Of a stretch of 64,000 nt of DNA, positions 28,258 through 39,848 are shown one piece after another. The DNA comes from Micropterus salmoides (lineage: Eukaryota > Chordata > Actinopteri > Centrarchiformes > Centrarchidae). Each line of letters begins with the position of its first letter. The stretch's first letter is position 1. The position numbers were made by a program, and so were the translations under genes. The stretch lies in NCBI RefSeq assembly GCF_014851395.1, contig NW_024041262.1:12235252-12299251 (forward strand). Reading direction: 5' to 3'. Under the pieces are notes generated by a model. The model saw only the letters and a list, made by a program, of their open reading frames with translations, was not told where the DNA came from and ran no database searches.

Positions 28258-28299
28258 CGCGCGCGCGCGCACACACACACACACACATACACACACAAA
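28258..28299 (+). repeat. (CG)n(CA)n alternating purine-pyrimidine tract
   Basis: Six CG/GC steps run directly into CA repeats, giving over 30 bp of uninterrupted alternating pyrimidine-purine. Such tracts favour left-handed Z-DNA. Confidence 0.95.
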
Positions 28300-28584
28300 C
28301 AAGCTGTTATTGCCAACGAAAGACCATTCATGCAATTTCTCACGCTGACAGAAGCACACACACGCACAGACAAAGCCGCAGTGCAAGTGTAGATCATCCA
28401 TGGGTCAGTGAAAGCTAGAAGCAGTGTTTTTCCTTGCGGTGGACACACATCAATTTCAAGGAAATTGCTTGCCCCATTATTGGAAAGTGTTACCGGAATG
28501 TCAATTAAGGGGGAAGTTTTTAACCTCGCACCACACAAATAAACAGTGCACCCCACTCCCCCTTATTAAAGGCGGTGTCAGTGC

Positions 28585-29120
28585 AGACAGAGAGTCTGGA
28601 GGGGGTAGAGGGGAGGGATGGGGGGAGAGAGGGATGGAGGAAGGGAGGCCCGGGGAAAGGGAGAAGAGGAGACAGGAGATTTGGTGCTCTCAAAGAAATG
28701 CTTTTGGCCCTCCTTTTGTGCCCGAGGCCCTAGACCCTGAGAACCACTCAAAACCCGGGCTCTGGCCCCGACTCAGGCCCACTTAATGTTAACCTCAACA
28801 GGCAGGGATCTGTTTGACAGCTGGTTGGATCTCGTAGGTGCAACTGCAGCAGACCAATTAGGGGCAGGTCAGCGGCGGGGAGGGATGAGAGAAAGAGGGG
28901 GGCTTATGAGATAGAGGTGGGAGATGGGAGAGTGAGAGGGGAGGGCAGATGGCAAGAGAGGGGCTGGGGCAGAGAGGTGAAGGAGTGTGGTAGAAATGAT
29001 GTGTGTGGGGAGGGTTGAAAGAGGTGAGAGGAAAAGAGGAGGGAAGAACAGATGTACGGGAAGGAATATGAAAAGGAGAGATGGTGGGGGTAGAGGTGGG
29101 GGGGTAGGAGAGATCAATAG
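28585..29120 (+). repeat. Purine-rich (G/A) tracts
   Basis: Two long G/A-biased stretches on the plus strand (28590-28680 and 28870-29110) flank a unique GC-balanced block. These could form triplex (H-DNA). No coding content. Confidence 0.8.
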
Positions 29121-29299
29121 TGTTTGTTTAGTGCTGGCTTACTTCAAAAACACAGTGAGTACTAAAGCAAATAAACTGTGGGGGGGAAGGAGGGAGAGAT
29201 AGAAGGAAACATGCACAAAGAAACAGCTGACCTTTAAAAATAACGTTAAACAAAAGAGAAAAACAGCGAGAGAGACACAGAGATAAAATGATGACACCA

Positions 29300-29955
29300 A
29301 TAGATACCAGATAGCGAAACAGACAATTCTAACAGACAGGAGTATTCAAGTATGAAGATTTCATACTGCAACCCTACTGGATTTCTGCAAAAACCCACAT
29401 AGATCTCTAATAAGCCATTAAGGCTTGACCATTCCCTATTCTCGTTAGAGGGACACAGCAGCACTTTAGCTTATATAGCATGGATTACCACACCTGACAA
29501 TCAGGAAGTACTTCAATAAGTAGCCCAGCAAAATATATCCTAAAGGTCCACAGTGTGAGAACTGAACACTGATCTCAGAATGATCCAGAAATATTTAAAG
29601 ACAACTTCAGACAGGTATAATCTACTGATGCCTTTCTGAGCAGATCCTCCAAAGATGGATGGAGTGCTCTCGAATGGCTCCGGGGGTCTAAGTCTGTGAG
29701 CTCATAGGCATGCAAAATGCCTTCACATAGCCAGTGTGTGAGCCTCTGTTTGGAAAAGGGCTTGCCAGGTGCCCCATCACCATAACAGACGAACAGCTGC
29801 TGAGAGGCTGCGTGTTCCATGTAGCTTTCTGGAGCATACGTGGACAAGACACAAGCAGTGCAATTCCAATTCCACCCGATCGCGCATGTTGGAAAAGGTA
29901 TCGAGGAAAAGGGCATGAGTCTCGTTGAAATAACAAGCATCCTGGAAGCTAGCAT
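29300..29955 (-). mobile_element. DIRS-type retrotransposon remnant (tyrosine recombinase end)
   Basis: Minus-strand frame 29955-29575 encodes QLFVCYGDGAPGKPFSKQRL followed by THWLCEGILHAYE. This matches the C-terminal half of the tyrosine recombinase of teleost DIRS-like elements, which integrate via recombinase instead of an integrase or endonuclease. Next comes PRSHSRALHPSLEDLLRKAS, where an RxHSxR-type catalytic motif is expected. The upstream part (about 29955-29830) continues in another frame, so at least one frameshift is present. The trailing sequence to about 29300 resembles DIRS 3' DNA. Ends are approximate and the copy is dead. Confidence 0.65.
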
Positions 29956-32900
29956 AACCTCTTAAATGATGTTTGACCTTGATCTACTAAATCCTGATCA
30001 GAACATTAGAAACTATTTAAATGTTAAGCAGAATTTGTGATAAATAATACAAATTACTGCACAGTACTAGAACATTTCCATGTGATAAAGCAGCAATAAA
30101 CACATTGGAAAGCAAATGGTAATTTTAAGGGGAAATCTCATCTATGGTTTAAAACAGGGCTCTTGAGAGAACTTTAAGCACCACAGGAAGTTCCCACTGT
30201 GAGGCTCAGCCTGTGCCACCTCACACCCAATATGAAGCATTTAAGGTAAGTGGTAAGGTGAGCGAGCGCCTCACTCACTGCATCCAGGTCATCATCACCT
30301 GACAACTGAAGAGTCAGCTGGGGTCGCTCAGGGTTAAAGGTAAACGCCATGAAGTTCGTCATCGAATAGCTAGATCACAGTGCTCCAAGTAGTCACAGCA
30401 CTGCTGCTGTATAACTCCCCATATAATGCCAAGTAGTCACGGAAATCAGAGTGCTATTGGAGGATGTCGATCACGAATGGACTATGCACATCCTGGATGG
30501 CAGAGTTGTTCATATAAGTAGGTTCATATCAATTTTAGTGCATTTCTCTGCAGGGGACAGTGGTCAAACCTATAAGAGGGCGAAGCCAGGGTAAACAGAA
30601 CAAGAGAATTCAAAACTATTAAGTATGTATAATTCCACTGCCCCAAATATGTCCTGTGGTTTAGAAGTTTGATTTCTTAGTTGAAACAGTAAATGTGGAG
30701 AGGAGAGGAGATTATTGTACATCATTATTAGTTAACTACTGACTCCACAGTAATCCTCAGCAAGAGCTCCCATGTCAGTAAAAAGCAAACCCCAGCCCAG
30801 ACTGCAGGGAGAATTCAGAAAGAAAGAGTGGAGAAAGAAAAGGGAATGGGAGGGGGGAGGGAGAGAGAGAGAGAGATGGAGAACTAGACAGAGAGACAGA
30901 TCAGGAGAGAAGCAATTCTGAATCTACATAGTTAATGAACACCATTTCACTGGTTACCATTGGCAACCGAAGTGGCTCCATAAAACATTCCCATGCCATT
31001 CTCGGCCCATTTGGGTGAGCGCGTGTGCGTGCACGTGTGTCAAAGAGGGGTCTCACTGAACAAGCCTATTGAAATGAGTGGTATTTTCTCTCTGTTTTTA
31101 GGTAAAACAACCAGCCTGTGGCTCTCCTCTTTGGCTTCTTTTAGAAATAGAGAGGGGGGAATAGATGGAAAATAGTGTACTACATAAAGAGGGAGAAGAT
31201 GGCTGCAAATGATGATGAATTATGTGTGATGATGTGAGTTGTGTGTATGGGTATTCGAGTAAGTGCACATGAGTGTGTACAAAAAAGCCAACCGTAACCA
31301 AACTAACCATAAATGCGCCTTTCCAAGCCAGAGTTGGCATTTTTCTGAACCTAACTTTGACTCTGAACTACAACTAACTTTCACCACTGCCTTTGGTTTC
31401 CTAAATTAACTCTCGCCACCAAAGCAGTTCATGAAAAATGATGTGTTGAAGTCAGTTTACATCAAGAGACACTCCACAAAATCCCACTTTAGCGTGGTTA
31501 TCTTTGTTTGTTTATTCACATTAATCATTTTTACAGCATTATTCATATTATTCATCCATCCTACATATGTATTACTGGCCAAGGCGGCAGAAAAGATGGA
31601 GAATGAGAGAGGTGGCCATCTAAAAAAGCTTATGAAACAGACCCAAAGCTGTGACTTCATTACTTTATGGGTTTTAGCCTGCTGAGCCACCAGTTCACAG
31701 CCCTGATTGTCAAAGCGGTGTTCAGCATAGGAATGCTGAGCAAACAAAAACACCACTGTTTTATTTTCACAAAGTAGCCAAGGGTCTGGCTTCTCTCTCC
31801 TGTTTTTCGCCCTGCTGCTGTGCATTCCAATAAAAGTCTCCATAGATAATGAATGTTAGTAGGCCTTCCACAGCCAAACCTTGGCTCGGAAGGCAGTTAT
31901 GACTGTCCACTGTGGTGTCTGTGTGTTAGTCATCTCAGGACGAATGAGTCACAAGAGAGAAACCTCAAGCACCACCCAGGTAACAGTTCAGTCACACATA
32001 CACACAAACAATCACACACACAAAATAACAGCACCAAGACCAGTGAGGTGAGGGATTGTATTGACATTGTATTGACTCATTTCCCATTGAGTGGTATTAT
32101 ACTGCCACCATATGGCCAGTATTAGAATGACCAGAGCTGGCAGTGGCATGCAGCTGCAAAGCATAAATTAGAGATTATTATCCAGGAGTTTGGCATTAAT
32201 CAGCTAGAATGATTGTAGGTATGTTGGTTTGTCAATGAGGATGTAAAATCTGTTATCATAATAACTCTTAGTTTTACAAAACTCGTGCAAACATTTGCAT
32301 AACAGCTAGATGATACACACCCTTGCTATGCTATGTGATCTAAACTAAAGAAGAGTAGGTACGCCAAAAAAATAAACTGAAACACACTCCTGGAATGCAT
32401 GATAAATATTACACACCAGACAAAGAGCATCCAAAGGTGGAATTTAAAAGGAAGGTGTTAGATAGAGAAGTGCCAACACGGCAGCATCGTGATACAGGGA
32501 GTAGATGTGATGGGAAGAAAGTAATCACATTTTCAGTCTGGCTCTTTTTCCACTGGGCACTTTAATAGCACTGACAGAGCACATTGTTTTCAATCCTCAA
32601 TGCAGTCCTTACAGCTGGTGTATTTTTCATACCGGCAATTAGGGATTTTAGTTAAGCTTATTTGTGTGTCGAAAAAATTTCTTAGTTGCAGTGGAACAGA
32701 GCAAGCCAAATGTAAATTAGAAAATCCACAGTAAAGAGCTCATCTGTTGATCTTGGACAGCTGAGTCTAGATTTGTGAACAAAATCAAACTTCCACACTG
32801 CTAGAAATAAGGATGCCGACAATGTTAAATACGAGCACAAGTCCTGTTTTACAAGGGAACATGTGAAGCTAATTCAAAGTTGTCAATATCGTAGTCTTTT

Positions 32901-35573
32901 ACATGACAATATTATATAATATAATATAATTAAATCTTTTCAAAAATGGAACAGCCATTTAAGTAAGATTTGGTATTGCTGCCACTGGTGATCAAAGTCT
33001 TTCTTAGGTACTCTGGCACTTGTGCTATGGTTAGTTCATCTAGCTAATTAGGAGGGATTAGCCAAGTGACCACAGGACTATTCAACGCCAGAACAGTTGT
33101 GGTTTTAGTTCTCATTATCTTTCTGGAGGATGAGAAAGATGCTCACAGACAAAGAGTTACTAACCATGGTAGACAATGAAAAGTGTAGAAAACGTGGGGA
33201 ACTGCATGAATAAAGACAGTGAGGATGATATCACAGCAAGGAAAACTGGAGATCCACCACCATGCCTTCCCCTGGCTCCACATGGCCCTCCTCATCAGGC
33301 TAATTACCCCAGTATTAACTGTGCTAATGCTGCAAAGGCCTTGAGGCATCCTGTTTTGATTGAGGGTACTGGAAGTTCGGCAGCTTGACAGAACAGTGCT
33401 CTCAAACTGCTGCCAGTGTGCCGTTCAACATCTGTCATCCTGGGCCTTTCAGTAGATGTGTCCAGGTGTGTACATGTTGGTGTCTGGGAGGTGGACACTG
33501 TACAAAAGCGATGACATTTTCATGATAATGCTTAACAGGATCCCCCCCCCACGACCCTCGACCCTTAGCTGGTGTTATACAGGAGTGTCACTACAAACAA
33601 CCACTTCACCTTTTAATAACTGTAATCAGAGCATTAAGCGGCTGTGCACACTGAGGCCCTCCACTACAACTCCCTGTGGTTATCCAACAGCATCACAGCA
33701 CCAACATTTATACACACTATCTATAAAAATATTCATCAGAGTTGAGTATCCATGGTATCATTACAGTTTCAAGTGGGACTAGTTCCCAGTTAAAAATCTA
33801 TCACTCCTGCACAAAGGCATCTAAATATTGCAGAACGCATTTATAATCATTATCATCATACATTTTTTTAAAGTGTCTACAGCCACTTAGAGTGTTCTGA
33901 GTGCTTCAAGGTCATTTAGCTTTACCCTTGCCATAAATGAAAAATTTAAGACAGAAATAAAGACACTGTCTGGTCATTCAATTTTAACTACCATCCTCAA
34001 TTCAGAGTAGACACATCAACTTTTGTCCAAGCACAAGTGCAGCCACTGTTTCAACGCTCCATCATGTAATTCTTCTAAAAAGTTCTTACGTTAACATTGA
34101 AACAAATAACTTCCTGTAATCTGAAAGGGTTGCTAGTATAGTCAATCCCGCAGAGAATAAACACTCCACTCTGCGAGTGTATCCTTCTCTAAGCCACTTT
34201 AAGCTCACTATATCGGTCAGTGTGGTCCTGGTCTAATTGACACTCGCATATAAAACTATACATATCCTCACCCCTCTGATAAGCTCACCAATGCTGACTA
34301 TATGCTATCTACTCAGAAGAAAACCAATAGAAAAGGGTGGCTGGTGTACAGACAAGAATATACAGCAGTTGACAGAGAACCAATTATGTAGGTGGTTGAT
34401 GGACCAGGTCTAAAACAAAACTTTTGCGAATGATGCCCATGATGTTCTGTTCCTGGTCCGGCTCTGTGTGAGTGAAGACTCTAGTCTTCACCGCAAAAAC
34501 AACACACTGCGTCCAAAAAGAGGTTTAGTCTGTAGCACAAAACTGGTTGAAACAGATGGGAAATAAACAACTGTCAAGGAAAAAGCCCATTACAAACTAT
34601 TAGGATGCTTCTCTTTCATTTAATTATTTAGGAAGGTCTGTCTTCAAAAGGATACAATAGAAAATCATTGAAGGTATTTTGTGAGCAGGTCGGGCTGAGT
34701 GGATACCGTCTTTTTTAAATCAAAAGCAATAGCTTTGCAGAATCCTTAGTGCTGTTGATTGAAATCTTTGAATAGGTCCCTGCAGTCCTTACCTCAGGTG
34801 AAGACTTTCTATTAGAGAGGCAAATGTGCTGATTTCTAAACGGATCAGGTGGTAAGATGAGATAGACCTCAGAACTGGCAGTACTATATTACTTCTAAGC
34901 TGTCTCGCCAATACCATTTCAATATCTGATATCTGTATTTACGCAAGATGTTCTCTGGCTTCATCTTTCATGTGTGTGATGTGTGTGTTTATGAATGATT
35001 ATGTGTGAGCACACACTGCGTCTGTATCCTGACAGCATTAATGATTCCAAAGAGAGGCAGAGCTTAAACCACAGGGAACAGCGGCACATCTCTTAAACCA
35101 ATCCAGACAACCCAGAGCCTTTTGACCAAAGCAACATGCTGAATATCATTCGCCTCATTGGACAAACTGGGTACCACTGAGTTTCCTGCCAGCGCAGTAT
35201 TAAAAGTCTTGCATGTGTGTGAGTATGTATCTATGTGCATGATCTGTTTGAATTTGTCTTGTGATGTTTCCTGTGGGTTTCCAGTGAATCAGGAAATGAT
35301 GACAAACAACTATATGCATCCCCCAGTTTATGAGTAAATTGAAGGGAAAGTGACTCCCCTTGTTTTATTTAATAGCGGAACTTTGTGAGTCATCTGAAGT
35401 CTGAGTCAGACTGAAGTGCTGCAAATAAGCACGGACAAAACATTATGAAGCTACAGCCGTTCAATCAACAGAAATGATACGGTCTGTACTTTGATTACTC
35501 AGCCCCTTAGCTTGCTGCTGCTACGCTTTGAGTGCATTTGCACACTCAGACACATTTATACATAAAACCCACT

Positions 35574-35613
35574 CACACACACACACACACACACGCACAC
35601 ACACACATACACA
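35574..35613 (+). repeat. (CA)n microsatellite
   Basis: CA run with one GCAC and one ATAC interruption. Confidence 0.95.
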
Positions 35614-37640
35614 TTTGCAGAAGTAAATTTTTCACTTAGTTACTCACATTTGCAAACTCATTTAAAATAAATCCAATATGATTAAACCGCAATATGTCAG
35701 GAGATTAGATTACAATTGATTGATTTTAACTTGGAATGTATTCTGATTGTTGTTATGAGGCACACTGGTATCGCCTCAGAAACGGCTCCCTGAGATTTGT
35801 ACAGCAGATGACAAGCTATGTCTCCAGCTACAGTCTAGACTTTTCTTTTTTTTTATAAATGGATACTTCCTTCAGATATAATTTGTCATCATCTCGTGAT
35901 GCTTTCAGCAGCATGAAGGTGACTTCAGGTCAGTGCCCAAATGTCAAACCAATACTGTGGAAGCAGTGTGAAGAATGAGGTGAAACTCGATTTGAAGCGA
36001 GTGACATTATCAGGCGACGGATTCCAGCTGTTCTTCAGGCATCATTGTTTACAGTGTCACAACAGGAGACGGCAGTTAAGTCACATACATCCACACACAT
36101 ACTGTACATACACACAGGCAGGTATCTGTTCAATTTATTCACAAATCGGAGATGCAAATAGTTGTTTGTCATAATTTCCTGATTCACTTGAAACCCGCAG
36201 AAAACACCACAAGACAAAAACAACCACTACTCCATCCTGCAGAGATATTTGACTCTGTAGGAGTGGGTTCTTTCTCATGTTTCCAGCTAGATACAGCAGT
36301 TCCATATCCTACAAATGCTACTAGTGTTTTTAGCTATGCTCTGCTAAATTGAAGAATGGACAGATGAAGTGAGAGCTGCTGCTTAATGGTCACTGAGGAA
36401 GACACTTAAGCCCCCATCGTCATTGCTTTACTGTAATATAGCCGAACCAAGCTCTAGTCTCTGTCTTCGTAAAAATGAAAGGAGCTCTCGAAAAAGTCAC
36501 AAGCTGCTGCTTTTGTGCGCAGTATCCGGGGAATAGTTGCTATTTTAACACAAAATGTAACAGGAAAACAACTTTATCATGCTGTATGCTGCTGAGAAGA
36601 AAACAGAAGATATACAGCACTCTGAGTGTGATGGCTAAGAGGGAAAGTTGCTGGAGACGAAGTGATACTGTTATGGTAGACAATTGACTTTCACTGTAGT
36701 ACACAGTTTGACAAGTATGGGGTTTCATTGTCTCTGCCTCCTTTCTCCTTCTACTTTACAACTCAAATCGCTTTGCACCTCTGTAAGCCCTTTCTATACC
36801 AAGATTATAGTCCCACACCCATATGTAAATACATCACACTAGTCCGCACACAACAATCAAACACGTAAACTCACAAACTAGGACACATTCGTACACCCTA
36901 GCTGGAGACTAGCTGGTCTCAGTGATGCAAAAAATTTGAACAGTTTTCATTGCGTGATTAACTGGCTATACCATTTCCATTCGTCTTCATAATATACAGC
37001 AGATATATATTTAACACACAGACACAATTACTCAGTATAACTCAATTTGTGCTGCAGCATCATTGTTCTGATATTAAGTCATTGTTGCACTGCTGTGTCA
37101 CTGCCAGCCTCCAGAATAATTCACCTCCAGGCCTTTGCATTGCAGCAATTCGTGTGAGCCAGGCAGCGGTTGTTTTTTGGCCCTTAATTTTCATGGAGCA
37201 CTGCTCGACGAGCGTATAAATGACGAAAGTGAGCTAAATATGTTCTCCTTGCATCCACAACCAACATGCCAACACTGCTGCTTTTGTGCAGAGTTAGGAA
37301 AAGAAAAGACTGAGACAGAGAAGCATAAAAACCATCCCTACTGTGAGATAAATTCCTATCTTTCTCCCAAGTTTAAGTTTGTTTCTTACAGGTGGAGATA
37401 AATTAAAAGAAATATATGTTGTTAAGTGGAAGAAACCTCGACACTGCTGCCTTATATAACCTGTCTCTCTGATGAACTGTTAATGTGTTTTTATTTCTGT
37501 CTGTTTTCCATCCGCCCCTGTTAAGCTACACAAAAAGGGACGTTGAATAAAAGCATCCACCAAATGCATAACATTAAGTGTAAGAATGTAAACTGTTGGT
37601 TATGGTGCTATATTTCACACCAGACAAATGCTGTGTGCTA

Positions 37641-38288
37641 TTAGAAGACAACATTGCTTGAAGTCTCACCCCAAAACACACGCGGCAGGTCATCAGATCC
37701 AGTGCGGTCCCCATTATACCAACACATACACTTGACTGCTCGGGTCAAGATGCTGAACTGTGGACTACGATAAAAAGCTTGTGTAATGAGCTTCTTTCCT
37801 TTCCAGATCTGACTTTGGTCTTTGATTGTACCGATAAAGTACTCAAACTCCAACCAGCAATATCTGTTTCATGCGCCCACGAGATGTGTCAAGGATGATA
37901 AACGAAAAGTCCTTTCGAGCTCTGACATGTGAGTTCCATTTGAAATCCCGACGACCCTTTCAACTACTTGTGTCTGAAGATCGGCTATCAAAAATATCCC
38001 CTTATCAGTGCAATATCTCCTTTTTAGACAGCATCTATCCACATCCAGTGCTGTACTATAGCAAAAAGAACTCTTCCACCAGACTATACCCCTACCTATG
38101 CTGGTGTCCTGTTGTACCTGTGACACTGGAGAATCAATTATAAAGCTCAGGCTGGTAATGAGGTCTCCAGTTACCTGATCCGATGACAAAGGGACAATAT
38201 AGAGGTCTTCAATCTTTAATGCATATTCACCAAGCCTGCAGTCCCTGTCTGGCATCACTGGCCCCAAAAGATCCAGTGAAACAGACAT
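37641..38288 (-). pseudogene. Unidentified coding-like ORF with one internal stop
   Basis: Minus-strand frame of 139 codons (38288-37869). After one stop it continues in the same frame for about 70 more codons to 37641. It begins with MSVSLDLLGPVMPDRDCRLG and includes LITSLSFIIDSPVSQVQQD, KRRYCTDKGIFLIADL and GIVWWKSSFCY. The composition is protein-like. I do not recognise the family. A plus-strand ORF overlaps it (37871-38143). It lies directly beside the fold-back structure at 38341-38735, so it could be part of the same unclassified mobile element. Confidence 0.35.
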
Positions 38289-38340
38289 CGAACTTGTTGA
38301 AATTATAACAAACTATACAATATTACTATTAAACAATAAG

Positions 38341-38735
38341 ACAATTAATTTGAAATTGTATTTCACAGACTGAAATTTAACCTAATGGTTTGAAATTTAA
38401 TTTTACTCTCTCAATTTATGAGTATTATTTCAATTTTGGTGGAGCTCGAAGTTCAGTTTGGAATTTCAGTTTCAGTTTTCAAATTCAGTTTCAAAAAATT
38501 TAATTTCAACTCACTGTGTATGGCTACATACCTAGAAAGGTGCTGAATTGAATTGGAGCTCGAGTACCTCAGAGTTGAAACTGAATTTTGAGAAAATGAA
38601 TTTCAGAACTGAATTCTGCACTGAAATTGGACATAATCTTCACCAGTTAAAATTCTATTTCAAACCATTAGATTCAATTTAAATTTTCATACAATATTCA
38701 AATTGAACATTTCAAATTCAAAACTTAAATTCAGA
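38341..38735. repeat. Long imperfect inverted repeat (fold-back / MITE-like)
   Basis: A roughly 400-bp palindrome centred near 38527. Left arm CTAATGGTTTGAAATTTAAT (from 38382) pairs with the right arm ending ATTTCAAACCATTAG (38657-38671) over about 24 positions with few mismatches. Similarity continues outward (AATTTGAAATTGTAT against ATACAATATTCAAATT) and inward. The whole block is built from TTTCAAATTCAGTTTCA-like words. No target-site duplication was identified. Confidence 0.7.
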
Positions 38736-39196
38736 TTCAATTTGTGCTACCACTGAAATAACTCCAAATACATAATTTTTATCAACCATGCATTGCTTCA
38801 TAGTGTCTGTCTTGTTTCAACATCTTTTTATCATGGACTGCCTCAGTGTTATGTTTTGTGTTCTGCATGTTCTATGGAGATGTGAAAAAAATATAACTTT
38901 GCAAATACTTATAAATAAAATATTTTGTAATCTGTAACTTGTGTGCTGTGTTGCTGTTAATTCTTGTAAAAAAAACACTGACCCTTAAAGGGCACTCCCT
39001 AAGGATCCCATAAGTGAGATTTATATTGTATTAGCATAGGATCTGATAACGGTAGCTGAGCTGCAAGTGGGGTAAGTAAGGTGGATCCAAATTGTGAAAA
39101 AATAACAAAATAATAGTAAAGGGAGGTAAGAGACTGTGAGAGAAAAACAGGCAAACAGAGAGTCATGGTGTCTTCATTTGAGAGCTGCTGTGAGTC

Positions 39197-39239
39197 TGCG
39201 TGATGGCATATTCTCACAGCGAGAATATGCCATCACGCA
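39197..39239. repeat. Perfect 19-bp inverted repeat, 5-nt loop
   Basis: Left arm TGCGTGATGGCATATTCTC (39197-39215), loop ACAGC, right arm GAGAATATGCCATCACGCA (39221-39239). There is no mismatch. It lies in intron 3, about 370 bp downstream of exon 3. Confidence 0.95.
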
Positions 39240-39609
39240 TTATGCCATGTTCTACTAAACAGCCACGTACTGTAGGGATCACTTCAAATCCAATCAAGTC
39301 TGTCTAAGCCAAAGCCAAGGGTGACATTGTGCCATGGTGTGGTAATGCGTGTCTATGGGTGTGTGCCTGCATGGGTGTATGTGTGAGCATGTGTCCGAAT
39401 GAATTCATGCCTTTGCTTATCGGAATATGTGAATGTGGAGATGAAGAAAGAAAACATTTGTAACTGGACCTGCCGTCCTACCAAAATGTTTGAATTGTGT
39501 GATAACATGGAATGTAGCCACTCATAATTGGACAGAAGCAAAAAAAGTTTTATTTTGAGCCAAACTCATACTTCACCTTAAATAACATGTAAAGAGGGAT
39601 CAAACTTAC

Positions 39610-39848
39610 AAACTTTCTCTTCAGCTTGCCCTTACTGCCACGGGTTGGCTTGCCCTCGACTACAGTCCCAGAGCTGTAGTCCGAGCCCATGTCCAGGTTG
39701 TCATCAGCTGAGACGCTCTTGCGGAGGTAGGCAGCTCGCGCCCGGAAGTGGGAAAAGGGTGACTGGGAGCGAGGGCGGGCCTCGGTGCACCGACCGTGCT
39801 GAGGCTCATCTTCGCCTTCCATGTCATCTTCCAAACGCCACAGTTCCC
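39610..39848 (-). CDS. Coding exon 3 of the same unidentified gene
   Basis: The exon is 239 nt. The acceptor is CTCTCCTCTAG and the donor is AAGTTT followed by GTAAGTTT, a near-perfect consensus. GG at the start completes Gly102 and the exon ends exactly on a codon (Phe181, phase 0). It encodes GELWRLEDDMEGEDEPQH, an acidic patch, then RSQSPFSHFRARAAYLRKSV, continuing to SADDNLDMGSDYSSG and a Lys/Arg-rich end, KGKLKRKF. LRKSVS (about 143-148) looks like a PKA/14-3-3-type motif followed by an acidic run. Exons 1-3 together give 181 codons with no stop and no frame conflict. This resembles the disordered N-terminus of a signalling or scaffold protein, but that is inference. Later exons were not found in the window. 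Confidence 0.85.

Larger units (their letters stand above)
1..39609 (-). other. Large intron 3 (or intron plus unrecognised downstream exons)
   Basis: Everything downstream of the exon 3 donor. No ORF here has convincing coding character: the 60-177-codon readings lie in CA/GT repeats or low-complexity DNA, or end at random stops on both strands. The segment holds about fifteen microsatellites, two hAT-like fragments, one DIRS-type remnant, an unidentified ORF next to a fold-back element, and several unique-looking blocks listed as possible regulatory DNA. Short exons of the gene could be hidden here, because exons under about 120 nt are not detectable by eye without a homologue. Confidence 0.5.

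Noticed and set aside
36380..36425. GAAGACACTTAAGCCCCCAT resembling a SINE core
   Set aside because: Only about 20 bp of weak similarity and no head or tail.
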